Shown: positions 33,859 through 43,084, counted from the first letter of the stretch. The stretch: DNA of 64,000 bases from Hymenobacter negativus (GCF_016056375.1 NZ_JAEDAE010000002.1:663298-727297), one strand, 5' to 3'. The notes: a model not told the origin generated them from the sequence alone. Numbers and translations: made by a program.

Positions 33859-34581
33859 ATGCTCAAATACATTTCCGCCGCCGACCGCCACCACGCTGCC
33901 CCCGCGGCCTGGCTCAGCAGCTACTTCCTGTTTTCGTTTGCCGATTATTTCGACCGCACCAACATGCACTTCGGGCCGTTGCGCGTGTTCAACGACGATA
34001 ATGTGGCCGCGCAGTCGGGCTTTCCGCAACACCCGCATTCCGAGATGGAAATCGTGACGCTGGTGCTCGACGGCGAAATCACGCACCAGGACACGATGGG
34101 CAATAAAACGACCATCAAGGCCGGCGAGGTGCAGCGCATGACCGCCGGTACCGGCCTAGCCCATTCCGAGTTCAACCGCCAGGACAAGCCCCTGCATCTC
34201 TACCAGCTGTGGTTCATTCCCGGCCAAAAGGGCCTGGCCCCCAGCTACGAGCAAAAGGACCTGGGATTCATCGGCAGCAACAAGAACGAGCTGGTGCCTC
34301 TCGTGACCGGCCAGAAAGTACTGGAAGACGTGGTGTACATGAATTCTAATAGCACGGTTTACTGGTCGAACCTGGACGAGGGCGAGGAAATTGAATTCAA
34401 AACCTTCCCCATCCGCCTCACTTTCATTTACGTGAAGCAGGGCACCATTTTCGTGAACGGCACCGAGCTCGGCCCCAACGACCAGGCCCGCATGACCGAT
34501 GACGACGTGGTGCAGATTCGGGCCGCCAAAGACGCTCAGTTTATCCTGATTGACCTGCCTTCTTCGGAATCGAATTATTAA
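33859..34581 (+). CDS. Pirin family protein
   Basis: The 240-residue protein from ATG 33859 is a YhhW-type pirin of the cupin superfamily. The metal ligands are in the first cupin: HPHSEMEIVTLVLDGEI with H and E, then H in GLAHSEFN. The second half (about 140-240) is a degenerate cupin. Pirins of this type bind iron and some have quercetinase activity. Substrate unknown. Cytoplasmic. Confidence 0.93.
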   Translation: MLKYISAADRHHAAPAAWLSSYFLFSFADYFDRTNMHFGPLRVFNDDNVAAQSGFPQHPHSEMEIVTLVLDGEITHQDTMGNKTTIKAGEVQRMTAGTGLAHSEFNRQDKPLHLYQLWFIPGQKGLAPSYEQKDLGFIGSNKNELVPLVTGQKVLEDVVYMNSNSTVYWSNLDEGEEIEFKTFPIRLTFIYVKQGTIFVNGTELGPNDQARMTDDDVVQIRAAKDAQFILIDLPSSESNY

Positions 34582-34596
34582 ATTCATTCAAACCCG

Positions 34597-34641
34597 AAAG
34601 CGCCCCCGTACCCGGATTATTTCCGGGTACGGGGGCGCTTT
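34597..34641. terminator. Bidirectional terminator between pirin and the outer-membrane gene
   Basis: AAAGCGCCCCCGTACCCGG pairs perfectly with CCGGGTACGGGGGCGCTTT around a 7-nt loop. It serves two convergent genes. Confidence 0.88.
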
Positions 34642-34672
34642 GTATTAGCTTAGAACAAAAATTGTTGACGAA

Positions 34673-35578
34673 TTAGAAATTATAGGTGATGCCGGCCGAA
34701 TAGCCGGTGGATTTGCCAATGTTGCGGCCAGCCACGTAGGTGCTGGCTCCCAGCGTCAGGCCAAAGCCGTTGGTGATGGGCCGGTAGGCGCTGGCCCCCA
34801 GACGGATGTAATTGACTCGCGTGGATGGGAAAAAGCCGGTGAAGTTCTGGGCCGCAATGTCGGTGCCGCCGTTCGATTCCTGGAAGGAGGCATTGCCTTC
34901 GAGGTAGACTTTGGGGCCGGCGTAGCCCAGCTTGACCTCGCCCACCAGAGCATCGGGCACGGGGCCGGTGCGCAGGCTGTAGCCCACCTGGCCCGTGGCA
35001 AACACCCCCGAGCTGGTTTTGAGGTGCGCCACGCCGGCCGCCGTGTACTTGGTGGCCCGGTTGCCGATGGCGATGATGTAGCCGTAGCCGGTGTTGGTCT
35101 GGTAGTCGCTGACCGGCGTGCTGAAGCTGACCACGCCCAACAAATCCAGAATGCTGCTGCCGATTTCGCGGCTGTAGGACTTGAATTTGAACAGCGCAGT
35201 AAGGTCCTGCAGGCCCTGGCGCACGTTGGTATAGCCCTGCGTGGAGTAGTAGGAATTCAAGTTGTCAATTACCGCCCCCGGCGCCCGGCCTTTCGACTGG
35301 ATGTAGGGCAGGCTGATGACGGCGTCAATCTTATCGGAGAGGCCGTAGGTGCCATACAGGTTGAGGGAATTGACGCGCACCTCCTGAAAAATCGGAACGC
35401 CCGAAATTTTTTCGGGGGCCAGGTACACATCATCGTAGCGCTCGGCCGTGCCCGACACCACTACCGAACCGTGGCCTTTGCCCGCCATAAAACCGCTTAC
35501 CAGGCTCTGGGCCTGAGATGTCGTAGACGCGCCGACAATGAAGAGAGCACCAAAAAACAGCGTAGAGAGATTTTGCAT
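34673..35578 (-). CDS. Outer-membrane beta-barrel protein of unknown role
   Basis: The 301-residue protein from ATG 35578 (MQNLSTLFFGALFIVGA) has a signal peptide cut after about residue 24 (SQAQ). The rest alternates polar and hydrophobic residues in about 10-12 strands and ends in an aromatic residue (STGYSAGITYNF), the C-terminal signal of an outer-membrane barrel. It resembles the phenol-degradation 'meta-pathway' transporter-like barrels (segments GTYGLSDKIDAVISLPYIQ). Substrate not evident. Confidence 0.8.
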   Translation of the reverse strand: MQNLSTLFFGALFIVGASTTSQAQSLVSGFMAGKGHGSVVVSGTAERYDDVYLAPEKISGVPIFQEVRVNSLNLYGTYGLSDKIDAVISLPYIQSKGRAPGAVIDNLNSYYSTQGYTNVRQGLQDLTALFKFKSYSREIGSSILDLLGVVSFSTPVSDYQTNTGYGYIIAIGNRATKYTAAGVAHLKTSSGVFATGQVGYSLRTGPVPDALVGEVKLGYAGPKVYLEGNASFQESNGGTDIAAQNFTGFFPSTRVNYIRLGASAYRPITNGFGLTLGASTYVAGRNIGKSTGYSAGITYNF

Positions 35579-35789
35579 AAAAGCAATAAATAAGAATTTG
35601 CTATAAAGTGCAGACTGCCTGAAAAAGCCCAATCAAAAAGGCTTGTATAGTCTATTTTGGCGCAATCTACGGGTGAGTTCGGGGGAATGGATTTACCTTA
35701 GCGCAATCCGCTGGCTTTATAAATCCGTTTATATTCAACGATTTAAGTTGAACTCGCTTGTAAGCACGATAAACACAATAATTTGCCCG

Positions 35790-36788
35790 ATGAAAAAATA
35801 TTTCCCCATTAAAGCCGGGCTGCTGGCTTTGGGCCTTTTTGCCGCAACTGGTTGCGCCAAGAATAAAGAAGTCGAGCCTTCCATCACCAATATCGCCGTT
35901 ACCAATCCCGACTTTCAGGAACTGGAAGATGCGGCCATTCGCGGCGACGTGGCGGTGTTGCTCGGCAACAAAAACCCGAACGACCCGCAGGGTAACTACA
36001 CGGTTTTTGCTCCCACTAATGCCGCCTTCAGCCGCCTCGGCCTCAACACGGCTCAGGACCTGGCCGTGCTGCAACAGTCATTTTTGCAGAACACACTTTA
36101 CTATCATGTCTACAGCGGCTCATTGCCGGGCAGTGCGCTCACGTCGGGCAGCACGTCGAACTCTGCGCTGGGCGTGACGCGGCGCATCATCCGACGTACC
36201 GATGGCACGCTCTACGTCAATGGCTCGCAGATTGTGGGCACCGATGTGAAGGCGGCCAACGGACTAATTCATCCCATCGATAAAGTGTTGCTGGCCACCA
36301 AAGCCGATGTGCTCAATTCGGCGCTGGCCCTGCAGAGCGGCAGTGTTTTTGTGAAGCCGGAGTTGACTTTTCTGGTTGAAGCCGTGGTGTACTGCAACCT
36401 GCAGGATGCACTCAAAGCCACTCCCGGTAGCGCGCCGCTGACCGTATTTGCACCCACCGACCAGGCATTCAAAGACCTGGGCGTCTTGCTGGGTGTTCCC
36501 CTGAACCAGCCTAGCGACATCCGCAAACTGCCCGTGGCCACGGTAACGGCGGTGCTCCTCAACCATGTGGTGGGCGGAACGCAGGGCGGAAAATTCACGC
36601 CGGAATTGCCCGAAAACACTTCGGTAGCTTCGGCTGGTGGCGCGCCCGTCGCGCTGGGAGCCTTCAAAAGCGGGGTGATAACTGTGAAAGGAAGCGGCAA
36701 CACCGTGCCCGCCAACATGGTGATTCCGGACGTGCAGTGCACCAACGGCGTGGTGCACGTGATTGACCGGGTGCTGCTGCCATTATAA
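35790..36788 (+). CDS. Lipoprotein with two fasciclin (FAS1) domains
   Basis: The 332-residue protein from ATG 35790 has the lipobox ATGC at about residue 23. Two FAS1 domains follow, each with its H1 and H2 boxes: YTVFAPTNAAFSRLG and VKAANGLIHPIDKVLL in the first, LTVFAPTDQAFKDLG and VQCTNGVVHVIDRVLLPL in the second. FAS1 proteins mediate cell-surface adhesion. It is probably anchored in the outer membrane. An upstream open frame reaching 35643 is excluded because it would precede the signal peptide. Confidence 0.93.
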   Translation: MKKYFPIKAGLLALGLFAATGCAKNKEVEPSITNIAVTNPDFQELEDAAIRGDVAVLLGNKNPNDPQGNYTVFAPTNAAFSRLGLNTAQDLAVLQQSFLQNTLYYHVYSGSLPGSALTSGSTSNSALGVTRRIIRRTDGTLYVNGSQIVGTDVKAANGLIHPIDKVLLATKADVLNSALALQSGSVFVKPELTFLVEAVVYCNLQDALKATPGSAPLTVFAPTDQAFKDLGVLLGVPLNQPSDIRKLPVATVTAVLLNHVVGGTQGGKFTPELPENTSVASAGGAPVALGAFKSGVITVKGSGNTVPANMVIPDVQCTNGVVHVIDRVLLPL

Positions 36789-36869
36789 GCCCACAGTCGG
36801 GGACTGGGTTCGCCCGGCATGCCCCCAACTAGCGCAGTGGGGGTGGCAAGGAGGTTGTTTTAGATTGAT

Positions 36870-38462
36870 ATGATAAGGCTGTTTCTCCGCAATGCGGGAA
36901 AATTGATAGTTGGAATAGGGCTGTGGCCGGCGATGGCGCTGGGGCAAACCAACACACCCACCCGCCCCGATTCGGCGGCGCAACGCCCAGCGGCGGCGGG
37001 AATGCCCGGCCCGGCCGGAATCTGGAAGGGGCCGCTGTCCATTCCCGGAGGGGCGCTGCCGGTCCAAATCAGCGTCATTCAGCCGGCAGCCAATAAGCTG
37101 ATTGCCACGCTTGACCTGCCCGCTAAGCGCCTGAATAAAGTGCCGGCTTCGCTCACATTGCGGGGCGATACGCTCATTTTCTACGCCGCCACCGTGGACT
37201 GCCGCTTTGTATGCAGGCAGGCCGGCGAGGCAGGACAGGAACTGCGCGGCATGTGGACGCAGCCCGGGCTGCGGGTACCGCTGGTGCTGCACCGCGCCGA
37301 CCTAGGTAGCGTCAGTACGGCTAGCGTGGAGAAGACGGTGGCCGTAAAAGCCACCACCTACCACACCGAAGTCGTGAGCCTGACCAGCCAGCCGGACAAT
37401 GTAGCACTGGCCGGCACGCTCAGCATTCCGGACGGGGCCGGCCCGTTTCCGGCCGCCGTGCTGCTCAGCGACATGGGCAGCCAGGACCGCGACTCGCGGC
37501 AGGGGAGCTACCGGTTTTTTGCCGATATCGCCGCCGCGCTGGCGCGTCAGGGCATTGCCGTGCTGCGGCTCGATGACCGGGGCGTGGGCCAGTCGGGCGG
37601 CAATGGCACCCAGGCCACCACGGCCAACCTGGTGCACGATGCCGAGGCCGGCCTGAGTTACCTGCGCGTCCGGCCAAGTATTGACCCGGCCCGCACCGGC
37701 CTCATCGGGCACGGCGAGGGTGGCAATGTGGCCCTGCTGGCAGCAGCCCAGCCCGTACCACCTGGCTTTGTAGTGGCGCTGGCGGCATCCGGGTTAGTCG
37801 GATTGGACCTGCTGGCCAGCCAGGCCGAACCGCTGAGCGCCGCCGACACGGCTCGCATCGGCGAAGCCCGCCGCCAGGCCTGGGCCGAGGTGATGGCCAA
37901 GGCCGCCAAGCTGCGCACCAGCGGCTCCAACTCGGCACAGGTGGAAACCTACGTGGCACAGCAGCGCCTCAAAATCAAGAGTGAGGAGCGCAAGCAGGCC
38001 GAGGCCACCCTCAAATTTCGGCGAACTATGCTGGAAATTGTGCGCCAAACGGCCAGCAACGACCAGGCCCAGGCCATTGTGGTGAACATGCTGCGCCAGC
38101 GCTACCCCAACCAGGACCCCGCGCTGGCCCGTGCCCGCGCCACCGACCTGCTCACGCCCTGGTACCGCTACTACCTCAAATTCGACCCCCAGGCCAGCCT
38201 CGCCGATGTGCAATGCCCCGTATTGCTGCTCAACGGTACCGACGATGCCGAGGTGAATGCCGCCACCAACCTAACGGCCCTCGAAAAAGGCCTAAAAGGC
38301 AATAAGCGCGTGAGCGTGCGCCGGCTGCCGGGCCTCAACCACTGGTTTCAGATGCCCGCCGCCGAACTCATTCCCACCGATGATGGAACGGTTGACCCCG
38401 TAATTGCCCCGGTGCTGCTGACCACGGTGCGCGACTGGGTGCTGCAGCAGGGGAGCAAGTAG
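36870..38462 (+). CDS. Exported alpha/beta hydrolase whose catalytic serine is replaced by glycine
   Basis: The 530-residue protein has a signal peptide (about 1-25, cut after ALGQ), an N-terminal beta domain (45-150), and an alpha/beta hydrolase fold (160-530) with a helical insertion. The fold shows VLLSDMGSQDRD, LRLDDRGVGQSGG, then GLIGHGEGGNVAL. The nucleophile elbow is normally G-H-S-E-G-G; here residue 282 is Gly (codon GGC at 37713-37715). The acid in LLLNGTDDAEV and the histidine in LPGLNHWF remain. It is either inactive or uses another residue. It is probably periplasmic. Confidence 0.85.
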   Translation: MIRLFLRNAGKLIVGIGLWPAMALGQTNTPTRPDSAAQRPAAAGMPGPAGIWKGPLSIPGGALPVQISVIQPAANKLIATLDLPAKRLNKVPASLTLRGDTLIFYAATVDCRFVCRQAGEAGQELRGMWTQPGLRVPLVLHRADLGSVSTASVEKTVAVKATTYHTEVVSLTSQPDNVALAGTLSIPDGAGPFPAAVLLSDMGSQDRDSRQGSYRFFADIAAALARQGIAVLRLDDRGVGQSGGNGTQATTANLVHDAEAGLSYLRVRPSIDPARTGLIGHGEGGNVALLAAAQPVPPGFVVALAASGLVGLDLLASQAEPLSAADTARIGEARRQAWAEVMAKAAKLRTSGSNSAQVETYVAQQRLKIKSEERKQAEATLKFRRTMLEIVRQTASNDQAQAIVVNMLRQRYPNQDPALARARATDLLTPWYRYYLKFDPQASLADVQCPVLLLNGTDDAEVNAATNLTALEKGLKGNKRVSVRRLPGLNHWFQMPAAELIPTDDGTVDPVIAPVLLTTVRDWVLQQGSK

Positions 38463-38471
38463 CAGCCAATT

Positions 38472-39410
38472 TTAGGCCACTTGGGCCGTCAAATGGCAGT
38501 CTTTATACTTCCGGCCGCTGCCGCAGGGGCAGGGCGCGTTGCGGCCGAATTTACGGCGGCTGCGCAGGGTTTTCAGCCACTCGCGCGGGTCGGTGGCGAA
38601 GCGGAGGAAGCGCTTTTTGGGGTTCTGGCGAAAGGCCTGGTTGAGCAATTCGTATAGTTCGGGGTGGTGCTCCTGGAGCTTTTCGGGCTTCTCGAAAAAG
38701 TATTCGGTGACCACGGCGAAAAACTCAGCTTCGTTGGTGGCGGCGTAGGGGTTTATTTCTGATTTGCCGGCCTGAATGGCCGCAATTTCGCGCTGCATCA
38801 CCGCCGCCCAGGACTGGAGCAGCGCGGGCGGCATGGCGGCTTTCGGCAGGCCGTCAATCACACCATCGGCCTCGTCGAGCAGGTGCGCAAATTCGTGAAT
38901 GCCCACGTTCTGGCGGTCCACCGCGTCGCGGAAGCCCTGCTCCAACGATGCTTTCGAGAGGCGCATGTAGTGTTGGTTCTGGAAGCCCTGCACCGAGCCC
39001 AGCAGCGTGCCCTGCAAGGGTTTTATTTCCTTCGTGGGGTCATTGTCCAGCGTCCAGGCATCGGGCACGATGAGGACTTCGCCCAGGTTGCGGTACTCCC
39101 AATCGGGAAAGCCGAATACCGGAATGATAGCTGAGGCGGCTACTAGCAGGCGCGTGTTGTCGTCCACTTCCGTTTGCACACCGGTGATGCGCGTACTGGC
39201 CAGAAAAACCTGCGTCTGCTTCTCAAACCGAGCCTTTTCATCATCTGTTAGGGCCAGGTAGAAGGCTACCTGCTCAGATAAAATCTGTCGCCAGGCGGCG
39301 GGGAATTCCTCGGCCAGCGTGGCCGTGCGGCGGCGCGAGTCGGCGGTGGCGTACTGGTAAAACGCGTAAATAATGGCCGCTAGCATGGCCAGAGAAATCA
39401 GATAGGGCAT
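38472..39410 (-). CDS. MtfA-type zinc peptidase fused to a SEC-C motif
   Basis: A 312-residue protein with one N-terminal membrane helix (about 3-22). The M90/MtfA peptidase domain (about 35-255) has the gluzincin motif HEFAHLLD, the downstream glutamate in NEAEFFAVVTEYFF, and an adjacent FFEKP segment. The C-terminus is a SEC-C zinc finger (GRNAPCPCGSGRKYKDCHL), as at the end of SecA. In E. coli, MtfA binds the regulator Mlc. The fusion suggests docking on a nucleic-acid or ribosome-associated partner, as inference. It converges with the hydrolase gene. Confidence 0.88.
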   Translation of the reverse strand: MPYLISLAMLAAIIYAFYQYATADSRRRTATLAEEFPAAWRQILSEQVAFYLALTDDEKARFEKQTQVFLASTRITGVQTEVDDNTRLLVAASAIIPVFGFPDWEYRNLGEVLIVPDAWTLDNDPTKEIKPLQGTLLGSVQGFQNQHYMRLSKASLEQGFRDAVDRQNVGIHEFAHLLDEADGVIDGLPKAAMPPALLQSWAAVMQREIAAIQAGKSEINPYAATNEAEFFAVVTEYFFEKPEKLQEHHPELYELLNQAFRQNPKKRFLRFATDPREWLKTLRSRRKFGRNAPCPCGSGRKYKDCHLTAQVA

Positions 39411-39451
39411 AGGCCGGTTAAACGGAGGCCTTGGCCGGAGGTTGGCAAACG

Positions 39452-39787
39452 CTACACAAAGGTCTCCGGTCCCAGGTGCGCCGCCAGCTTCTCGCGCAGC
39501 AGCGTCACCAGCGCGGGGTCCTGAAACCGGTATTTATCGGGAATGCGCAGCGTGACCACGGTTTTGCCGCGCAATTCATCGGCAAATTTCTCCCGCAGGC
39601 GGTCGGCGTGGCGGCGTTCCATTACGAAGATGATTTCGGCCCAGCCCAGGTGGCCGGCCGTGACGCGCACCCGAGCCCCTGGCTCGGTTCCGGCCGAGCG
39701 GGCCTCGTGGTGCGGGTGGTCGTCAAACAACCGCTCGGCGGTAAGGCTGCGCCATTTATTCTGGCTGCAGATGAAAAGGAGGCGCAT
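39452..39787 (-). CDS. Small protein-tyrosine-phosphatase-like protein
   Basis: The 111-residue protein from ATG 39787 carries the P-loop FICSQNKWRS, which fits C-x5-R of low-molecular-weight phosphatases, near its N-terminus. The later aspartate expected in a DPY loop is replaced by the region PDKYRFQDP. The length is less than the usual 140-160. Conserved elements AERLFDDHPHHEARSAGTEP and IFVMERRH support the family. The 24 extra upstream codons are encoded by the REP-like hairpin and are not part of the gene. Activity is uncertain. Confidence 0.8.
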   Translation of the reverse strand: MRLLFICSQNKWRSLTAERLFDDHPHHEARSAGTEPGARVRVTAGHLGWAEIIFVMERRHADRLREKFADELRGKTVVTLRIPDKYRFQDPALVTLLREKLAAHLGPETFV

Positions 39788-39813
39788 GGGGCGGGCGGGG
39801 TGGAAATGAAAAT

Positions 39814-39906
39814 GTCTGTCATCCTGAGCGCAGCGAAGTACCTTATCACGCCGAAACAACTTGTTCTGGAATGAAAAGGTCCTTCGCTGCGCTCAGGATG
39901 ACAGAC
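39814..39906. repeat. REP-like hairpin, copy 2
   Basis: The outer arms (39814 onward, and back from 39906) match those of 9932-10024 closely: in 35 bases of the left arm I count one difference. The loop differs and is longer. It lies between the DEAD-box helicase stop and the phosphatase-like start, so it may act as a terminator there. Confidence 0.9.
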
Positions 39907-39918
39907 GATTTAGGCTAC

Positions 39919-41370
39919 TCAACGAATCAGCGCCACTTTTACCTTTTTGCCTTTCACCTTGGCACCCTGCATACGGGCCAGGACTTCTTCGGCCTGGGCC
40001 TCGGGCACGGCCACGAAGCTGTGGTGGTCGAATACTTCGATGCGGCCCACGGCGTCGCGCTCCAGGCCGCCCACGCTCACGAAGGCTCCTGCCAAGTCGC
40101 CCCGGCTGATTTTCTCGCTTTTGCCGGCCGATACGTGCAGCGTGACGGTGCTGGGGCGCGGGGCTTTGGGCGCGGCGGCGGGCAGGGCGGGCGGGCGCAG
40201 GCCGGCCCATTTCACGGTGCTGGCAGCAGGCCAGTTCTTTATTTTTTCCTGCTCGAAGGGCGTTACGATGAGGTGAGCCGTGCCGGTGGCCCCGGCGCGG
40301 GCCGTACGGCCCGCGCGGTGCTGGAAGGTATCGGTTTCGTGGGGCGGGTCGAACTGCACCACCGTGTCGAGCTCGTTCACGTCGAGGCCGCGGGCGGCCA
40401 CGTCGGTCGCTACCAGCACGGTGGCCGAGCCGTTGCGCAGCTTCATCATGCTCTTGTCGCGCTCGGGCTGGAGCATCTTGCCGTGCAGGGCTTCGGCGGC
40501 CAGGCCCCGGCCGCGCAGGAAACGGGTGAGTTCCTCCACCCGGTCGCGGGTGTTGGCGAACACGAGGGAGCGGCCGGCGGTGGGCTGGCTGATGAGGTGG
40601 TAGAGGGCAGCGGGCTTCTGGTCGGCGGCGCTCACTACGTGGCCGCGCAGCACCAACGTCTCGGGCAGGGTGGTGGCGTTGGAGCCGCCCACGTTCATCA
40701 CCCGGGGCCGGGTGAGGTACTCACGCACCAGGTTCAGCACCTTATCGGGCATGGTGGCCGAGAACAGCAACGTCTGACGGCGCTGCGGCAAACGGCTGAT
40801 GATGGTGGCCATTTCCTCCTGAAAGCCCAGCTCCAGGAGCTTGTCGGCCTCGTCGAGCACCAGCACTTTCAGGCGGTTGGGGATGATTGTGCGGCGCTCC
40901 AGGTGGTCGAGCATGCGGCCGGGGGTGGCCACCACTACATGGGGCATTTGCTGGAGGCCTTTCACTTCTTCGCGCATGGCGTGGCCGCCGTAGTAGCCGG
41001 CCACGCGCAGGTTGGGCATGTGCTTGCCGAGGCTGCGCAGCGCATCGCGCACCTGCACCACCAGCTCGCGGGCGGGCACCAGCACCAGGGCCTGCATGGT
41101 GGCCGAGGTCACGTCAACCTGCTGCAGCACGGCTAGGCCGTAAGCGGCGGTTTTGCCCGAACCGGTGGGGGCCTGGCCGGCCACATCCTGCCCCTCCAGG
41201 GCGGGTGCCAGTACCAGCTGCTGCACCGGGGTGGGCTGAGCGAAATTCAGCTCGGCCACGCCGGCCAACAGGGCAGGGGATAGGCCGAAATCGGCGAATT
41301 GCAAAGCGGGCTTGGCGGTGGGCTGGGCCGGCGAGGCACCAGCAGCGGCGGAGGTATCAGGAGTTTGCAC
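39919..41370 (-). CDS. DEAD-box ATP-dependent RNA helicase
   Basis: The protein has 483 residues from GTG 41370, chosen because the -7 box TACCTTTG ends 4 nt before it; an in-frame ATG at 41418 lies upstream of that box. Motifs in order: FADFGLS with a Q motif (FAQPTPVQQ), Walker A APTGSGKT, PARELVVQV, VVATPGRML, DEAD in VLDEADKLLE, SATMPDKV, and HRAGRTARAG. The C-terminal region (about 380-483) resembles an RNA-binding DbpA-like domain: GDLAGAFVSVGGLERDAVGR. A role in ribosome assembly or cold adaptation is likely. Confidence 0.93.
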   Translation of the reverse strand: MQTPDTSAAAGASPAQPTAKPALQFADFGLSPALLAGVAELNFAQPTPVQQLVLAPALEGQDVAGQAPTGSGKTAAYGLAVLQQVDVTSATMQALVLVPARELVVQVRDALRSLGKHMPNLRVAGYYGGHAMREEVKGLQQMPHVVVATPGRMLDHLERRTIIPNRLKVLVLDEADKLLELGFQEEMATIISRLPQRRQTLLFSATMPDKVLNLVREYLTRPRVMNVGGSNATTLPETLVLRGHVVSAADQKPAALYHLISQPTAGRSLVFANTRDRVEELTRFLRGRGLAAEALHGKMLQPERDKSMMKLRNGSATVLVATDVAARGLDVNELDTVVQFDPPHETDTFQHRAGRTARAGATGTAHLIVTPFEQEKIKNWPAASTVKWAGLRPPALPAAAPKAPRPSTVTLHVSAGKSEKISRGDLAGAFVSVGGLERDAVGRIEVFDHHSFVAVPEAQAEEVLARMQGAKVKGKKVKVALIR

Positions 41371-41374
41371 GGGG

Positions 41375-41382
41375 CAAAGGTA
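41375..41382 (-). promoter_or_regulatory. -7 box of the DEAD-box helicase
   Basis: TACCTTTG on the minus strand ends 4 nt before GTG 41370. No TTG stands at the usual -33 distance. Confidence 0.5.
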
Positions 41383-41454
41383 CGGCTTGGGGCAAGAGCC
41401 GCTTGTTTTGATAGACAAGCCTGCAAGCGCCTAGCATTGTCTTGCCGTATGCCA

Positions 41455-42390
41455 TTACTCCTCCACGTTCACCAGCCGGTAGCGCACGGCCGACTTCTTA
41501 GGCCGGATATCCAACCCAATTCGATGAGCATAAGCCTTCGTGAAAGCCGCCCCGAAGTAGAATATCATGGCGCAATAAAACACGAACAGCAGCACCAGCA
41601 CCAAGCTGGACGCCGGCCCGTAGACCGGTCCCAAATCGCGCGCCACCAGCAATTGACCCAGCACCACTTCGCCCAGGCTGATGAGCAGGGCCGTGAGCGC
41701 CGCTCCGCGCGTGACGGCCCGCCATGGCACTTTGGCCAGGCTCAGGGTGCGGAAGGTGACGCCGAACCACGCCGCCAGAATCAGCCAGGCAACGATGGCA
41801 TTCAGCCCCCGCACCACGAAATAGGCGAAGGTGGCATCGAAATCCTTAATGCTTTCGGCAAACAAACTCAGGGCGGCATCGGCCCCGAAGGCGAGCACCG
41901 ACAGCCCCGCCGTGGCCAGCAGAATGCCGCCCGAGCGCACCCGCTCGCGCACGGCCTGCGACACCTTGCCGGAGCCCCGCTTGGGCCGGATTTGCCAGAG
42001 CTGATTGAGCGAATGCTGGATGATGGTGAACAGCGTGGTGGCCACAAATACCAGAAAGGCGAAGCCCAGCACCGTCACCAGCCGGCTGCGCATGGGGTCG
42101 GCCACGTTCATCACAATCTGGGCCACCAGCCCCGCTGCCGACGACCCCACCAGGGCGCTGACCTTGCCCAGCAGCATCACCCGCACAATAGACGAGGGGT
42201 AGAGCGAGCTCAGCAGCTGCACCAAGATGATGAGGATAGGCGGCAGGGCAAACGAGGTGAAAAACGCCGTGGCCGCGCCCAGCCGCAGCGGGTCGTTCTG
42301 GCCTAATTCGCGGCCGGCGCGGTGCAGCAAGATGGGCAGCTCGCGCCACCACGGACCCGGCAACTCGGCCGGGGAATCTAACTTTGTCAT
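41455..42390 (-). CDS. YihY/BrkB family membrane protein
   Basis: A 311-residue inner-membrane protein with six helices (about residues 33-55, 90-110, 135-160, 175-195, 210-230 and 245-270). Family features include LGAATAFFTSFALPPILIIL, PAYLL-like helices replaced by SLYPSSIVRVMLL, and the C-terminal region VYGPASSLVLVLLFVFYCAM. The family, once called ribonuclease BN by mistake, has no known activity. It is divergent from the DUF2062 gene, with 105 bp between the starts. Confidence 0.9.
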   Translation of the reverse strand: MTKLDSPAELPGPWWRELPILLHRAGRELGQNDPLRLGAATAFFTSFALPPILIILVQLLSSLYPSSIVRVMLLGKVSALVGSSAAGLVAQIVMNVADPMRSRLVTVLGFAFLVFVATTLFTIIQHSLNQLWQIRPKRGSGKVSQAVRERVRSGGILLATAGLSVLAFGADAALSLFAESIKDFDATFAYFVVRGLNAIVAWLILAAWFGVTFRTLSLAKVPWRAVTRGAALTALLISLGEVVLGQLLVARDLGPVYGPASSLVLVLLFVFYCAMIFYFGAAFTKAYAHRIGLDIRPKKSAVRYRLVNVEE

Positions 42391-42495
42391 AAATACCCGT
42401 GGGGCAACATTCTGGCGCGTAGCCGTAAGAAGCAGGCCCCCTGCGAAGGTACGGGCTGCCGTGTGGCCCGGCTTTCGGCCCTGTTATTTTTCTGT

Positions 42496-43035
42496 ATGTC
42501 GCCTTCCGAAACCCAAGTGCCGCCGGTAGCCCCGCCCGCCCTGCCGCCGCGCTCCTGGCTGCGCCGTCGCGTGGCCGACCCACTGCTGGACCTGCTCAAA
42601 ACCGGCCTCTCGCCCGAAAAGCTGGCCCTCACCGTGGGCCTGGGCGTAGCCATCGGGCTGATTCCCGCCCTGGGCATCACCACCATACTGAGCGCCGCCG
42701 TGGCCCTGCGCCTGCGCCTCAACGTTGCCGCCATGCAACTGGCTACCCACCTGATGACGTTTTTTCAGCTGGCGCTGCTCATTCCGTTTCTGCGCGCCGG
42801 GGCCGGCCTCATGGGCCAGGGAGACAGGGTGGCGCACCTCACCGTGGCCAGCCTGCGCCAGCTCATCGACCACGAAGGTTGGTCGGCGGTGGGTAAACTA
42901 TTGTGGCGGGCCGAACTGGGCGCACTGTTGCTGTGGGCCGGGGCCATGGTGCCGCTGGTGGCCTTGCTGTATTTCGTGTTGCGGGTAGTGTTCCGGCGCG
43001 TGCTGGCTAAAAATACCTCGCTTAATGAGGAGTGA
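42496..43035 (+). CDS. DUF2062 family membrane protein
   Basis: The 179-residue protein from ATG 42496 (MSPSETQVPPVAP) has the DUF2062 core: KLALTVGLGVAIGLIPALGI (about 43-62), the second helix ILSAAVALRLRLNVAAMQLA, and a C-terminal helix (ALLLWAGAMVPLVALLYFVL). Function unknown; such proteins often sit beside lipid or glycosyl-transfer genes. The upstream 11 codons are open but carry no family sequence. Confidence 0.85.
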   Translation: MSPSETQVPPVAPPALPPRSWLRRRVADPLLDLLKTGLSPEKLALTVGLGVAIGLIPALGITTILSAAVALRLRLNVAAMQLATHLMTFFQLALLIPFLRAGAGLMGQGDRVAHLTVASLRQLIDHEGWSAVGKLLWRAELGALLLWAGAMVPLVALLYFVLRVVFRRVLAKNTSLNEE

Positions 43036-43084
43036 GGAATTGCGGATATATCCGGTCATTTTTCATTCCTCATTATGCGAAGCG

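Noticed and set aside
39788..39859. N-terminal extension of the phosphatase-like gene
   Set aside because: These codons are encoded by the REP-like hairpin and do not belong to the family.
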